Shown here one piece after another: positions 44,530 through 53,449 of a stretch of DNA of 64,000 nt. The notes beneath the pieces are model-generated. The model did no database searches and was not told where the DNA came from. It saw nothing but the letters and a program-made list of their open reading frames with translations. The number at the start of each line of letters is the position of its first letter. The first letter of the stretch is position 1. This DNA comes from Alloalcanivorax balearicus MACL04. Its GTDB lineage: Bacteria > Pseudomonadota > Gammaproteobacteria > Pseudomonadales > Alcanivoracaceae. The stretch is from positions 62,001 through 126,000 of the forward strand of contig NZ_ARXS01000008.1 in assembly GCF_025532145.1 (NCBI RefSeq), in the 5' to 3' direction. A program made the position numbers and the translations under genes.

Positions 44530-44565
44530 TCGAAGCCGCTGTGGGAGCCAGCCCTGCTGGCGAAT
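44530..44565. repeat. REP-like element
   Basis: GAAGCCGCTGTGGGAGC followed by CAGCCCTGCTGGCGAAT matches the recurring REP unit, here 40 bases after the copper receptor stop and between convergent genes. Confidence 0.7.
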
Positions 44566-44627
44566 CTTCTGTTTTCTCCCTAACCACGGCGGCACCGTTG
44601 CCCACCACAACGATGCCGCCAGACAAA

Positions 44628-45182
44628 TCATCTTTCCCCCAACAAGCCCAACATCTCCTTGATCGGCCGAATATAACCCTTCCGTCCTTTCATCCCCATA
44701 GGCCGATCCGCCAACCAAACGGAAGTACTGTAAGGCGCCAGATCCACCACCGCCGCCCCACCGTCCAACAACCCGAACCGAATCATCTTCCCATACTCAG
44801 TGGAAGAACCCTGCACAGACCGATCCGATTCGCCGTCACACATCAAAGGCCCTAACCAATGCCACGCCCGATCCAACTGAGCCTCCGTCGCCCCCGCCTT
44901 GCCCAGCACACGGATCAAAGTATCGGCGAACAACCCATCCAACCCGGCAAAATCCGCCTTCTTCACCGCCGGAATAAACAAAGGGAAACGGGTAGCGTCA
45001 TGCACAAACATCAAACACTGACGCCCCTGCAACAGAACCAGATTCGCATGCCAATGATCCAACGGATTGGCTTCACTGACCTCGTGCAAGACAGGCTGAT
45101 CACGCTGCGGATCCTTCAGCAGGCCGTTCTTGTCCAACGGCAGCTTGGCGATGAGTTTTTTGGTGCAGTGGAGGTGGATCAC
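44628..45182 (-). CDS. conserved hypothetical protein, DUF6933-like
   Basis: The 184-residue soluble protein begins MIHLHCTKKLIAKL and has LDHWHANLVLLQGRQCLMFVHDATRFPLFIP (about residues 40-70), a pattern that I associate with DUF6933 proteins. Middle and C-terminal parts include LDRAWHWLGPLMCDGES and PMGMKGRKGYIRPIKEML. Such genes are scattered in defence or accessory regions, and the function is unknown. It stands alone at the left border of the defence island. Confidence 0.7.
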   Translation of the reverse strand: MIHLHCTKKLIAKLPLDKNGLLKDPQRDQPVLHEVSEANPLDHWHANLVLLQGRQCLMFVHDATRFPLFIPAVKKADFAGLDGLFADTLIRVLGKAGATEAQLDRAWHWLGPLMCDGESDRSVQGSSTEYGKMIRFGLLDGGAAVVDLAPYSTSVWLADRPMGMKGRKGYIRPIKEMLGLLGER

Positions 45183-45281
45183 AAGGGATACTTTGATGGT
45201 TTCGGGTTATTGGGATAGGCATTGAAGATCAAGGACAGGTAGCCGCAGCCACCAGACTATCGCCGTACTGTAGTACCGGAC

Positions 45282-45959
45282 TCAATCAAGCTCCAGCTTG
45301 GGATCAAAATCAAACCACAGCTGCTCAGGCTCTCGATAAAGACGGAAAGGCCGCCAAGGTGCGACCTGGCGATAGGCTTCTCCTTCCATGCCCAGTCCAA
45401 GGACAGTTTGTAGTCTGACCAGATTTTGTACCTTGTCATAACAACGATAAGCGTGTGATCGGGATATTCTGAGAAAGCGGGCCACATGCACCATACGCCT
45501 GCCGCACCGATCCCATACCAGCAACCAAGCCGCCGCCACGGACATTCCTTGAGCAACCAGCGCCTCTTGATCTCTCGCCTCTTGCTCCTCCCTATGTAGA
45601 TGATCGAGCGGATCACCTTCCGCCTCATCAGCGACTCGATCCAATGGCCCAAAGGTATCGTCCTCAGAGGCACCATGATCGAGACTGGAGGCATAACGCA
45701 GACGCTTTTCCGTATAGACAACCAAGCGTTGATAGGTGAAAGAGAGGATCAACTGCTGATGTTCCGGATCATTGAAGTTGACCTCAATGCCCTTTTTCTC
45801 CTGCAAATCGTAGGCGGTTATCCAGATCTCACCCTGGATGTCTTCAGCAGTATGCTCTCCTCGGGTTTGACGAGCGATCCGTGCAAGATTGCCCGAAAAT
45901 CGCGCAATGAAATGCTGATACGATGCGTGATTGATGGTGTTCGCTCCGGTGGTCCCCAA
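45282..45959 (-). CDS. hypothetical protein with sigma-factor-like layout
   Basis: The 225-residue protein is not assigned to a named family. Its N-terminus (HFIARFSGNLARIARQTRGEHTAEDIQGEIWITAY) resembles sigma-70 region 2 in spacing. The C-terminal third contains an HTH-like segment, MVHVARFLRISRSHAYRCYDKVQNLV (about residues 158-183), reminiscent of region 4. The middle is acidic (DHGASEDDTFGPLDRVADEAEGDPLDHLHREEQEA). The only start found is TTG at 45959 with GGATATTCGCC upstream, so the N-terminus is uncertain. It lies 97 bases beyond the end of the restriction operon, in the same direction. Confidence 0.55.
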   Translation of the reverse strand: MGTTGANTINHASYQHFIARFSGNLARIARQTRGEHTAEDIQGEIWITAYDLQEKKGIEVNFNDPEHQQLILSFTYQRLVVYTEKRLRYASSLDHGASEDDTFGPLDRVADEAEGDPLDHLHREEQEARDQEALVAQGMSVAAAWLLVWDRCGRRMVHVARFLRISRSHAYRCYDKVQNLVRLQTVLGLGMEGEAYRQVAPWRPFRLYREPEQLWFDFDPKLELD

Positions 45960-46056
45960 AGGCGAATATCCAGCATCAAAATGACAAACTTATGGCAAGT
46001 GCCGCACCCTACTCTCCACTGAATACCTCTTGTCCAGACAGGTCCAGTTCGAGGAC

Positions 46057-46986
46057 TCAACTCTCCTGATAGCTCTGCTCCACCAGAGCTTTTGCTTTCA
46101 ACCAATCCCCGGGACTACGCACCGTCAACTCAAGGTTCCCTGTCCCCCAGTGGCCAATCCGGCTGACATCGCGGCTGAAACCTTCCTCAGCCAGATCACC
46201 CGGCAGCTTCAGATAAATCAGCAATTTCGGATCCGCCTTGCCCGGCATGATCACCACGGACATAAAGTTCCGGATTCGTTTGAACACCGTATACAGCTTC
46301 AACTCCTTTCGCTGAACCTCATCCCCGAGCTGTTCCGCATAGCCACACACGGTGTCAAACAGTGTCTTCAGATCAGAAGGAGCTTCCGCCAATCGCTCTG
46401 ACTGCGTTTTATCCTTTCCCGAGCCGGCTCGCGCGGCACTGGATGGGGGTTGAGAGGAAGCACTGTTCGCTACCTGACTGGCAGTTTGAGCATTGACCAG
46501 CTCCAGCAGTAGCAAGCCGTCACCAAAGTAGCGATACCGCATTAACTCAATATTACGATTAATCTGCTGGACTGCATGCTCATCGTACTTATTGAAATCA
46601 GACGCGATACAAATCAACCGTGTACCACCCCACTCAATGGTCTCGGAAGCCTCTTTCCCCAACCTCTCCATCACAAGCCACCGGAACTCCGCCTGGTGAT
46701 CCAGCAACCAGTCCAGATAGAACAACCCCTGATTAATCACATTCTCATTGCTGTGGCGCTTGTACTCCACAATCACCGGGCAGCCGCTTTCATCCAGCCC
46801 CAGGGAGTCGATGCGCCCCTTATGAGTCTTGCCGGTAGCGTATTCCGTGGCTAGAAAGCGCACCCCCAGCAAAGCATCCATGTTGGCTTCCACATGCTGC
46901 TGGAGGTGCTTTTCCAGAGACGCGGCTTTGCCTGGCAGCTCGGCGGCGTTCCCGTTGGTGATAGTGAAGAGCTTGATATCACTCAT
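46057..46986 (-). CDS. PD-(D/E)XK nuclease-like protein (NucS/DUF91-type, DUF5655-like C-terminus)
   Basis: The 309-residue protein has a nuclease core near residues 58-78: GRIDSLGLDESGCPVIVEYKR, giving the D-(x)n-E-x-K pattern of PD-(D/E)XK enzymes, followed by NQGLFYLDWLLDHQAEF. The last 110 residues, after a Ser/Ala-rich linker, resemble DUF5655 (a DUF4268-like ligand or DNA-binding module). It starts 27 bases after the hsdM stop and is the last gene of the restriction operon. It could be an accessory nuclease of the system. Related proteins accompany type I restriction loci in many genomes. Confidence 0.75.
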   Translation of the reverse strand: MSDIKLFTITNGNAAELPGKAASLEKHLQQHVEANMDALLGVRFLATEYATGKTHKGRIDSLGLDESGCPVIVEYKRHSNENVINQGLFYLDWLLDHQAEFRWLVMERLGKEASETIEWGGTRLICIASDFNKYDEHAVQQINRNIELMRYRYFGDGLLLLELVNAQTASQVANSASSQPPSSAARAGSGKDKTQSERLAEAPSDLKTLFDTVCGYAEQLGDEVQRKELKLYTVFKRIRNFMSVVIMPGKADPKLLIYLKLPGDLAEEGFSRDVSRIGHWGTGNLELTVRSPGDWLKAKALVEQSYQES

Positions 46987-47013
46987 AAATCTTCCCCAAA
47001 GTCCACAACACCA

Positions 47014-48495
47014 TCACTTGAGCTCACTCAACACCGCACGAAAACTCGCCAGACCGGCTTCGAGATTTTCGATAATTTCCTCCGCCAGCTCATCCGGTTC
47101 GGGCAGGTTATCCAGGTCGGTAAGGCTTTTATCCTTCAGCCAGAACACGTCCAGACTGGTTTTATCACGCGCAATCAGCTCTTCATAGGTAAATGATCGC
47201 CAGCGCCCTTCGGGGTTGCTCTCGGCATCCCAGGTGGCTTTCCGCTTTCGGGGATTTTTTGGGTTGTAGCACTCGATAAACTCTGCCAGGTCCTCGAAGC
47301 GTAATGGTTTCTTCTTCAACGTGTGGTGGATATTAGTCCGGTAATCGTAGTACCAGACCTCTCTGGTCCAGGGCTTGGGGCTGGCTTCGCGGTTATCGAA
47401 GAACAATACGTTTGCTTTCACCCCCTGGGCATAGAAGATACCCGTCGGCAAGCGCAGAATCGTGTGCAGGTCCGTGGTTTCCAGCAACTTACGGCGAATG
47501 GTTTCGCCAGCGCCACCCTCGAATAGCACATTGTCCGGCACTACCACCGCGGCCCTGCCGGTGGTTTTCAGCATGGAGCGAATATGCTGTACGAAGTTGA
47601 GCTGTTTGTTTGAAGTGGTAGCCCAGAAATCCTGACGGTTATAGGTGAGGTCGTCGGTCTCCTGCTCACCCTCCTCATTGGTAAAGCTCATGGAGCTCTT
47701 CTTGCCGAAAGGCGGGTTGGCCAGCACATAGTCCACCGTACTGGATGGAGCGGCCACCAGAGCATCGTTGGGCGAAACCGCGCCTTCGCCGTCGATTTCG
47801 CCGATGTTATGCAAGAACATGTTCATCAGGCATAGACGACGGGTATTGGCGACAATCTCATTTCCGGCAAAGGTGTCGTGTTTGAGAAAGGCTTTCTGCT
47901 TCTTGTCCAGCTTGTGGCTCTGCACCAGGAAATCATAAGCCGCCAGAAAGAAGCCGCCGGTACCGCAGGCCGGATCGGCAATGGTCTTGCCCGGCTCCGG
48001 ACGCACACACTCCACCATGGTTTTAATCAAGGCACGGGGCGTGAAGTACTGCCCGGCGCCGGACTTAGTATCCTCCGCATTGCGCTCCAGCAGGCCTTCG
48101 TAGATATCACCTTTGATATCGGCTCCCATCACCACCCACTGCACGCTGTCAATCATCTCGATCAGCCGTGCCAGCTTGGCCGGGTCCTGTATCTTGTTCT
48201 GCGCCTTGGTGAATACCTGCCCCAGCAACCCTTTCTTCTTGCCCAATGCCATCAGAAGCTCGACATAATGCACTTCCAGCTCAGCGCCCTTTTTGTTCTT
48301 CAGGGTTGTCCATGAATACTTCTTCGGAATACCCACCTCTCGGTTATAGGGCGGCTTGGCGTACTCATCCGCCATCTTCAGGAAGATCAGATAGGTGAGC
48401 TGCTCCAAATAGTCGCCGTACCCGACGCCGTCGTCGCGCAAGGTGGTACAGAAACTCCAGACTTTGGAAATGATCGGGGCACTCGCGGGGCTCAT
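47014..48495 (-). CDS. hsdM: type I restriction-modification system methyltransferase subunit HsdM
   Basis: The 493-residue N6-adenine methyltransferase carries motif I as DPACGTGGF (near residue 178) and the catalytic motif IV as NPPFG (near 260). The N-terminal HsdM helical domain (VWSFCTTLRDDGVGYGDYLEQLTYLIFLKMADEYA) and the family segment GQYFTPRALIKTMVECVRP are present. With HsdS it recognises a bipartite site and methylates it. AAGGACCCTGA precedes the ATG. In this operon hsdM is separated from hsdS by two ATPase genes. Confidence 0.95.
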   Translation of the reverse strand: MSPASAPIISKVWSFCTTLRDDGVGYGDYLEQLTYLIFLKMADEYAKPPYNREVGIPKKYSWTTLKNKKGAELEVHYVELLMALGKKKGLLGQVFTKAQNKIQDPAKLARLIEMIDSVQWVVMGADIKGDIYEGLLERNAEDTKSGAGQYFTPRALIKTMVECVRPEPGKTIADPACGTGGFFLAAYDFLVQSHKLDKKQKAFLKHDTFAGNEIVANTRRLCLMNMFLHNIGEIDGEGAVSPNDALVAAPSSTVDYVLANPPFGKKSSMSFTNEEGEQETDDLTYNRQDFWATTSNKQLNFVQHIRSMLKTTGRAAVVVPDNVLFEGGAGETIRRKLLETTDLHTILRLPTGIFYAQGVKANVLFFDNREASPKPWTREVWYYDYRTNIHHTLKKKPLRFEDLAEFIECYNPKNPRKRKATWDAESNPEGRWRSFTYEELIARDKTSLDVFWLKDKSLTDLDNLPEPDELAEEIIENLEAGLASFRAVLSELK

Positions 48496-48504
48496 TCAGG
48501 GTCC

Positions 48505-50052
48505 TTACTGCTCGCGGGCAAGCCACTGCCTGCCCTTGTCGGTTAATCGGTATTTCTGAGTGGGGCTGCGTGGGGAATCGGGCTGGGTCATTTCCACCAG
48601 TCCCACCTCCAGCGCAGGTTGCAGATAATTTTGTATAAAGGTTGGCCGGTGGCTCAGCTTCAGGATGCCCAACAGGTCTTTGGTACCCAGGGGCGCGGCC
48701 TCCAGAGCGGTCAGCAGACGCCTTACTTGTTCGGTTACTTGTTCGGTTACTTGTTCGGTTACTTTCTGGATGCCTTCCCCGGCAAACCCTTCATGCACCG
48801 GCAAGCGAATCAGAAACGAACTGCGCTCCTCGTCCGTTTCGAAGACGGGCACAGGCGATCCGTTCGCCTGCATCACTCGCAGAATCTTGGGGATACCGGT
48901 GGAGCGGCCCTCGGTGAGGTCCAGTTCCTTCAGAAACTCGCCAACACGGCGGTTGCGGTAGCGGCGGCTGACGGCGCGGCCTGCCCGCAAGTCCTCCATG
49001 CGAATCGATCTATCCGGGCCGGGAAAGCTTAACACCACCAATTCCTCAGGGGTGATACGCACCTCTATCGGTTCGCGGATTTCATAGGAGCGGTGGTATA
49101 CCGCATTCACCACCGCCTCTTCAATGGCCGCCAGAGGATAGTTCCAGAAACGCTCGGCCTGGGGCCGGTCCGGGTGTTTGACAACGGTTTCTTTCAGGTA
49201 ATTGCGGGCGATGTAATCCACCGCATCACGGGTAATGCGCCCCAACGGGCCACGAAACTCCTTTTCCTCGAAACGGTCCCCGCCCGGCCCATCGGGGAAA
49301 TACACCACGTCAATCTGGGTGGCCGGGAAGAACTGCTCCGGATGCTCGTTAAAAAACAGCAGTCCAACATTCTTGGGGAACGCCATCTCCGCCGGACCGC
49401 CGACCACATTCATCCGCCGCCCCAGCGCCTCGGCATCCAGAACTGCGGCCTCAGCCGCCAGCTCACTGCCGATCTCCTGCAGGAACTCACGCATAAGGTG
49501 AGCCGATAAATCCGTAAGGCTGGCCCCTTGCCGGTAACGGTCATCAAACGGCACCGTCGCAGCCAGCGACAACAACTCCCGCTCATCCGCCCCTTTGGCG
49601 CGCACCGTACTGGTGTGCTTACGCAGGTAATACGCCCAATCCGCCTTCTTATCCCCCAAGCGGGTTCTGGCCTTGTAAGGCCGGGTTTCCCCGCCCGGCA
49701 CCCACAGCACCAGAATCAGCTTGCCCTGGACTTCATAAGTGGCGGTCAACGGATGATAAGGCGGCTGAATCGCCGCATTGCCCAGGTTCAGCAGTTCCTT
49801 CTGGATTCCATCGATCTGCTCTGGCTGCAAACCCACGGACGACCCTTCTTGCGAAATGAGGGGCTGACCATCCTGCTCCTCTACACCCACCACCACGTAG
49901 CCACCGCCCAGATTGTGAAAATCATTGGCGAAGGCGCAGATGCTGTGCAACACCGCTTCCGGGTTCCAGCCCGCCTTGCATTCCACCCGTTCGCTTTCTA
50001 TGGTGCGGTGGTGGAGCAGGGAGTCGAGGTTGATGGGGAGTTTGGGGGTCAT
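48505..50052 (-). CDS. AlbA_2 (Schlafen-type) domain protein with RecG-like GHKL ATPase domain
   Basis: The 515-residue protein starts with an AlbA_2 domain (ESERVECKAGWNPEAVLHSICAFANDFHNLGGGYVVVGV, residues 18-57). A HATPase_c_4-type GHKL domain follows (YPLAAIEEAVVNAVYHRSYEIREPIEVRI and GRSTGIPKI, about 305-400). Next come a VTEQ repeat and a winged helix ending in KYRLTDKGRQWLAREQ. Such proteins are frequent in type I restriction loci and may act as nucleic-acid-responsive regulators or effectors. The start overlaps the stop of the upstream GHKL gene (ATGA), so the two are coupled. The precise function is unknown. Confidence 0.82.
   Translation of the reverse strand: MTPKLPINLDSLLHHRTIESERVECKAGWNPEAVLHSICAFANDFHNLGGGYVVVGVEEQDGQPLISQEGSSVGLQPEQIDGIQKELLNLGNAAIQPPYHPLTATYEVQGKLILVLWVPGGETRPYKARTRLGDKKADWAYYLRKHTSTVRAKGADERELLSLAATVPFDDRYRQGASLTDLSAHLMREFLQEIGSELAAEAAVLDAEALGRRMNVVGGPAEMAFPKNVGLLFFNEHPEQFFPATQIDVVYFPDGPGGDRFEEKEFRGPLGRITRDAVDYIARNYLKETVVKHPDRPQAERFWNYPLAAIEEAVVNAVYHRSYEIREPIEVRITPEELVVLSFPGPDRSIRMEDLRAGRAVSRRYRNRRVGEFLKELDLTEGRSTGIPKILRVMQANGSPVPVFETDEERSSFLIRLPVHEGFAGEGIQKVTEQVTEQVTEQVRRLLTALEAAPLGTKDLLGILKLSHRPTFIQNYLQPALEVGLVEMTQPDSPRSPTQKYRLTDKGRQWLAREQ
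48723..48763. repeat. 12-bp tandem repeat within the AlbA_2 gene
   Basis: The unit TTACTTGTTCGG occurs three times in perfect tandem plus five bases. On the coding strand it encodes the repeated tetrapeptide VTEQ in the linker before the winged helix. Copy-number change would lengthen or shorten this linker without shifting the frame. Confidence 0.95.
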
Positions 50053-52067
50053 GAAGCTGGCAGCCCCAATGCATCAAAAAATGCTCGATTACGTTCTTTT
50101 GCAGCCTTTACAAGTTGATTGAAACTAATGACCTCTATATAAGCCTTGTAATTGGGATTATACCCGAAAAATCCCATTCCATCGGCTGTCATTGTCAAAC
50201 TGAAGTTTTTACAGCGCTTAATCATTGTGGAAGTGAGATCGCAAACCACATAGCAGTACGCTGGTATATCTTGATTTCTTGGGATAAGGAGGCCCGACTT
50301 AGTCTTGGCTTGCCCTTCGCGAATTCTTTCAACGTAGCTCAGAGCTTGGTCGATGGGATCTTTATCTTCCCCTTCTCGCATGTCGTTACGCATTGGTCGC
50401 TTTATCTCAACAACCGTAATCGCAGCAAGAGGAAAGCTAGCTTGATCGTTTACAAGAAGAGGGTTATCGAAGACTCTCAAGCTAAGCAAGTCTGGCTCTT
50501 TCGTAGACTCGTTGCCGGTGATAGGCATGGCATTGATGGTTTTATCGGATGCCAGATAGTTATGGAAGGCCAAGCGCTCATCAATCAGCCATAAGTTACA
50601 AGAATCCAGAAAAACTTCGCTGGAATCTTTTCGCATCGGCATGATGAGCTCGTGGATCATATCTTCACGGGCATACGCGCCATTATCCAGTCTTTCTATG
50701 GATCTTTTTAGCAAGTCAATGATGACTTTTCGGTGAGAGACGTAATTAGCAAGATCAGATTTTTTTAGGTCTTCTGCTTTTAGCAAGTAGGCATTCAACC
50801 TCTCTCTATATTCCTCTAGATGCTCCTCATTTTGAGGCAGCATAATGTCGTGACCTTCACTCACCAACTGGCGTTCAACTTCATACCATTGGGCATGCAA
50901 ATGAAGCTCCAATTCTTTATCGGATTTTTCTGGGTCAACGATCAGCATCTCTTCAGGGACATAACTAGCAATAGGGCGATAGCGTGGAGCATGGTTGCTA
51001 ATAAAATCCTCTACACGCTTTCTTCCAGCCGAAACATTCTCGAAAAGCACATCTTCAAGATACTCCTTCGTTCGATCAAGAACTGCCTCTCGAATTTCTT
51101 TAAAGGATATTTCATCAAACATATCCTCAACATTCTCAGCAATATCGAAAGCTGTCCGCTCGCTACGCACATGTTCATTAAGGTAATTGGAAGACACATA
51201 GCAGGTATAGGTAAACTCGCCAGATTGATCGGAAATTTTTCCATACAGGCCGGAAATCTTCCCTTGTATAGGCTCATCTTTTACAAGCCGGTTCGCCGCA
51301 CAAAGCGCCAATTGGTGCTTTTTGTTAACGGAAGCACGGAACTTGATATGGGTCAGCTCGAAAGTCTGATCACGGATGGTGATTGCTTCGTGGTAAGCAC
51401 TGGCATGCATGTACTGATCATAGAGCGCATATAGGTCGATACTCTCTCCCATATCTTCGATCTGTATTTCTGGAGCGCCCTCGTTGCGCACAAAATACCA
51501 AAGAACATGCTCTAACAACTGGTTAGCAATGGAAAGCATCCTGGTTGGCACTTTCTCTCGAAAGCTGTTATCAAAGCCAACCAGTTTAATAGTGGTTCCT
51601 GCTTTTTGAGCAACAGCCTCGCTTACCTTGTCCGCATGCACCCCAAGTTTGGAATCGAATCTAAAGGCTCGCTTTTTAAGGTTACCATTTGTATCGAAGA
51701 AATGGCTTTCCACCTCGACCAAGTCAAACACCTTTAACCACAACAGGCGGCCCACACCACGGCACCCCTTGTCGATTTTGTGGTCGGAATCGAGCGTTTC
51801 AAAAGACTTGAGGTTATCCTCATCGAAACCGCAGCCATTATCCGTAATAGTGAAGCCAACGATAGGCGGTAACGCCTTGGCATCCAGATCCAAGCTGCCC
51901 TGCGTATCTCGATTGATTTTCAGAACAACCTTTCCGGGAGTTTTGTCTCCTTTCTCTTCAATAGCTTGGATCGAGTTAACCACTGCTTCAAATGCAGGCA
52001 ATAAACCATGGCTTTTGGGCAAAGACGTATTACGTAAGCGCCCTTTTAAATTGGTATGCAGGCTCAT
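50049..52067 (-). CDS. GHKL ATPase with C-terminal PD-(D/E)XK-like motif (MORC-like, restriction-associated)
   Basis: The 672-residue protein begins with a GHKL ATPase domain: N box EAVVNSIQAIEE (about residues 28-39), G1 ITDNGCGFDEDN (74-85) and G2 GCRGVGRLLWLK (98-109). A transducer-like region and a long helical middle (340-480) follow. Near the C-terminus a PD at about residue 525 and VVEIKRP at about 554 form a PD-(D/E)XK-like motif, with QALSYVERIREGQ after it. This resembles the GHKL/MORC-type ATPases known from restriction loci. The gene is visibly AT-richer than its neighbours, suggesting separate acquisition. The nuclease assignment rests on the motif only. Confidence 0.75.
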   Translation of the reverse strand: MSLHTNLKGRLRNTSLPKSHGLLPAFEAVVNSIQAIEEKGDKTPGKVVLKINRDTQGSLDLDAKALPPIVGFTITDNGCGFDEDNLKSFETLDSDHKIDKGCRGVGRLLWLKVFDLVEVESHFFDTNGNLKKRAFRFDSKLGVHADKVSEAVAQKAGTTIKLVGFDNSFREKVPTRMLSIANQLLEHVLWYFVRNEGAPEIQIEDMGESIDLYALYDQYMHASAYHEAITIRDQTFELTHIKFRASVNKKHQLALCAANRLVKDEPIQGKISGLYGKISDQSGEFTYTCYVSSNYLNEHVRSERTAFDIAENVEDMFDEISFKEIREAVLDRTKEYLEDVLFENVSAGRKRVEDFISNHAPRYRPIASYVPEEMLIVDPEKSDKELELHLHAQWYEVERQLVSEGHDIMLPQNEEHLEEYRERLNAYLLKAEDLKKSDLANYVSHRKVIIDLLKRSIERLDNGAYAREDMIHELIMPMRKDSSEVFLDSCNLWLIDERLAFHNYLASDKTINAMPITGNESTKEPDLLSLRVFDNPLLVNDQASFPLAAITVVEIKRPMRNDMREGEDKDPIDQALSYVERIREGQAKTKSGLLIPRNQDIPAYCYVVCDLTSTMIKRCKNFSLTMTADGMGFFGYNPNYKAYIEVISFNQLVKAAKERNRAFFDALGLPAS

Positions 52068-52081
52068 GGTAATTCCTTTTT

Positions 52082-53449
52082 TTAAATAATTAGACTTCCG
52101 GAAAAAGCTTTTCCCAGGATGGATTGGCGTACGGTTTCGGCACGAACTAGCTCGCAGGCTACTTCTTCGTCCAACTTCTGTATCTGAGCTTCCTGCTGCT
52201 CAACTACTCTGACGATTTCTTCCGCTTCTTTGGCACTACAAAGAGGAAAAACAATGCTCTTAATACGACTTTGCCCAATGTTTCTCATGGATTCCTGATT
52301 TCCTGTGGAGCGATGCATAATTTCATCGCGCCCTTTTGGGCTCCGAAGCCAGTAGAGGAAGTATCCTGATAGCAGGCAGGAAAACGTTATCCTCAAGGTT
52401 TTATCACTGAGCATTACTCTCTTCGTCACATTCTTAGCGACGACACAAGCTCCTACGAGCTCTATAGTATTCGCCCGGCTGAGTAGGAAGTCCCCTTTGT
52501 TGATGAAATAGTTCTCGTTTACCTTACTAGGATCCATACAGGTTTTGCTCTCTGATTCATCGTATTCACCCCACGTTACAGCGCTTACTTTTGCTACTCC
52601 TATTTCTTCTGCCGAAGGTTCGCGCTCATCGCACTTGAAGCTCTTTCCAGCTTCAATTCCCAATATATAATCCCCCAGTCGAGCATATTTCCATTCTGCT
52701 GGAATCCGAGGAAGATTGGCCAATTCTTCTCCGGAAATTTCACCCCCATGATGATGTTCGGAGGTTTCCAGTTTGCCGGGGTTTTGTTGGCGCCATTGTT
52801 CAGTGAGTTTGCCTTCGAAGGCGTGTTTGAGGACGGCCTGGCGGTAGGCTTTGAGTTGTTGCCGGGCGGTTTTCAGGGACTCGATGCCTTTGTCGAGTTC
52901 GGAGAATAGGGTTTCGATTTTGGCTACAATATCCTTTTGCTCTTCCAGCGAAGCAATCGGAAGCTCAATGATTGACAGGTTCCCTCTAGATATTCGCTTC
53001 CTAGTTGACCCGGATTTGAGTGATTCAATTTTCTCCCTGATATCAGGACTGTTAAGGAGATACATTAGATACTTTGTATCTACCTTTTTTGGGTTAGCTC
53101 TTACGATACATATATCTACGACTGTTACGTATTTATGTTCGCCCTCTAGCGGGAAGATGCAAGCTCTTCCTAATGGGCCAGGCATTCTAGCGATCAACAA
53201 ATCGCCTTTTTTAAGAAAAGTACACCTGAGCTCCTTTGCCTTGTCTTTTGTCAGAAACCTTGAGGACTTGTCGATAAACTGCCCATCGCCTATATCGGCC
53301 AACTGAATAAGTCGAACCTCGCCATTGGGGTCTTGGTCTTTGCTTTCAACCCAATCGCCATCCTTGAAGAGCCCTAACTCAGCAGTTAGTGAGTGCAGAG
53401 TCTCTATCGCCCAAGTATTGGATGATTCCATTACCAATTCAGCACTCAC
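52082..53449 (-). CDS. hsdS: type I restriction-modification system specificity subunit HsdS
   Basis: The 455-residue protein has two target-recognition domains (about residues 10-170 and 250-410). Two helical spacers separate and follow them: LPIASLEEQKDIVAKIETLFSELDKGIESLKTARQQLKAYRQAVLKHAFEGKL and a C-terminal EIVRVVEQQEAQIQKLDEEV segment. This is the usual half-subunit repeat. The GTG start overlaps the hsdR stop (GTGA); an ATG six codons later is an alternative. The target domains are AT-richer than the spacers, as expected from exchange of specificity modules. The DNA target cannot be predicted by reading. Confidence 0.93.
   Translation of the reverse strand: MSAELVMESSNTWAIETLHSLTAELGLFKDGDWVESKDQDPNGEVRLIQLADIGDGQFIDKSSRFLTKDKAKELRCTFLKKGDLLIARMPGPLGRACIFPLEGEHKYVTVVDICIVRANPKKVDTKYLMYLLNSPDIREKIESLKSGSTRKRISRGNLSIIELPIASLEEQKDIVAKIETLFSELDKGIESLKTARQQLKAYRQAVLKHAFEGKLTEQWRQQNPGKLETSEHHHGGEISGEELANLPRIPAEWKYARLGDYILGIEAGKSFKCDEREPSAEEIGVAKVSAVTWGEYDESESKTCMDPSKVNENYFINKGDFLLSRANTIELVGACVVAKNVTKRVMLSDKTLRITFSCLLSGYFLYWLRSPKGRDEIMHRSTGNQESMRNIGQSRIKSIVFPLCSAKEAEEIVRVVEQQEAQIQKLDEEVACELVRAETVRQSILGKAFSGSLII

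Noticed and set aside
48723-48763. Short CRISPR-like array
   Set aside because: The 12-bp units are contiguous with no spacers and lie inside a coding frame; no CRISPR array was seen anywhere in the window.
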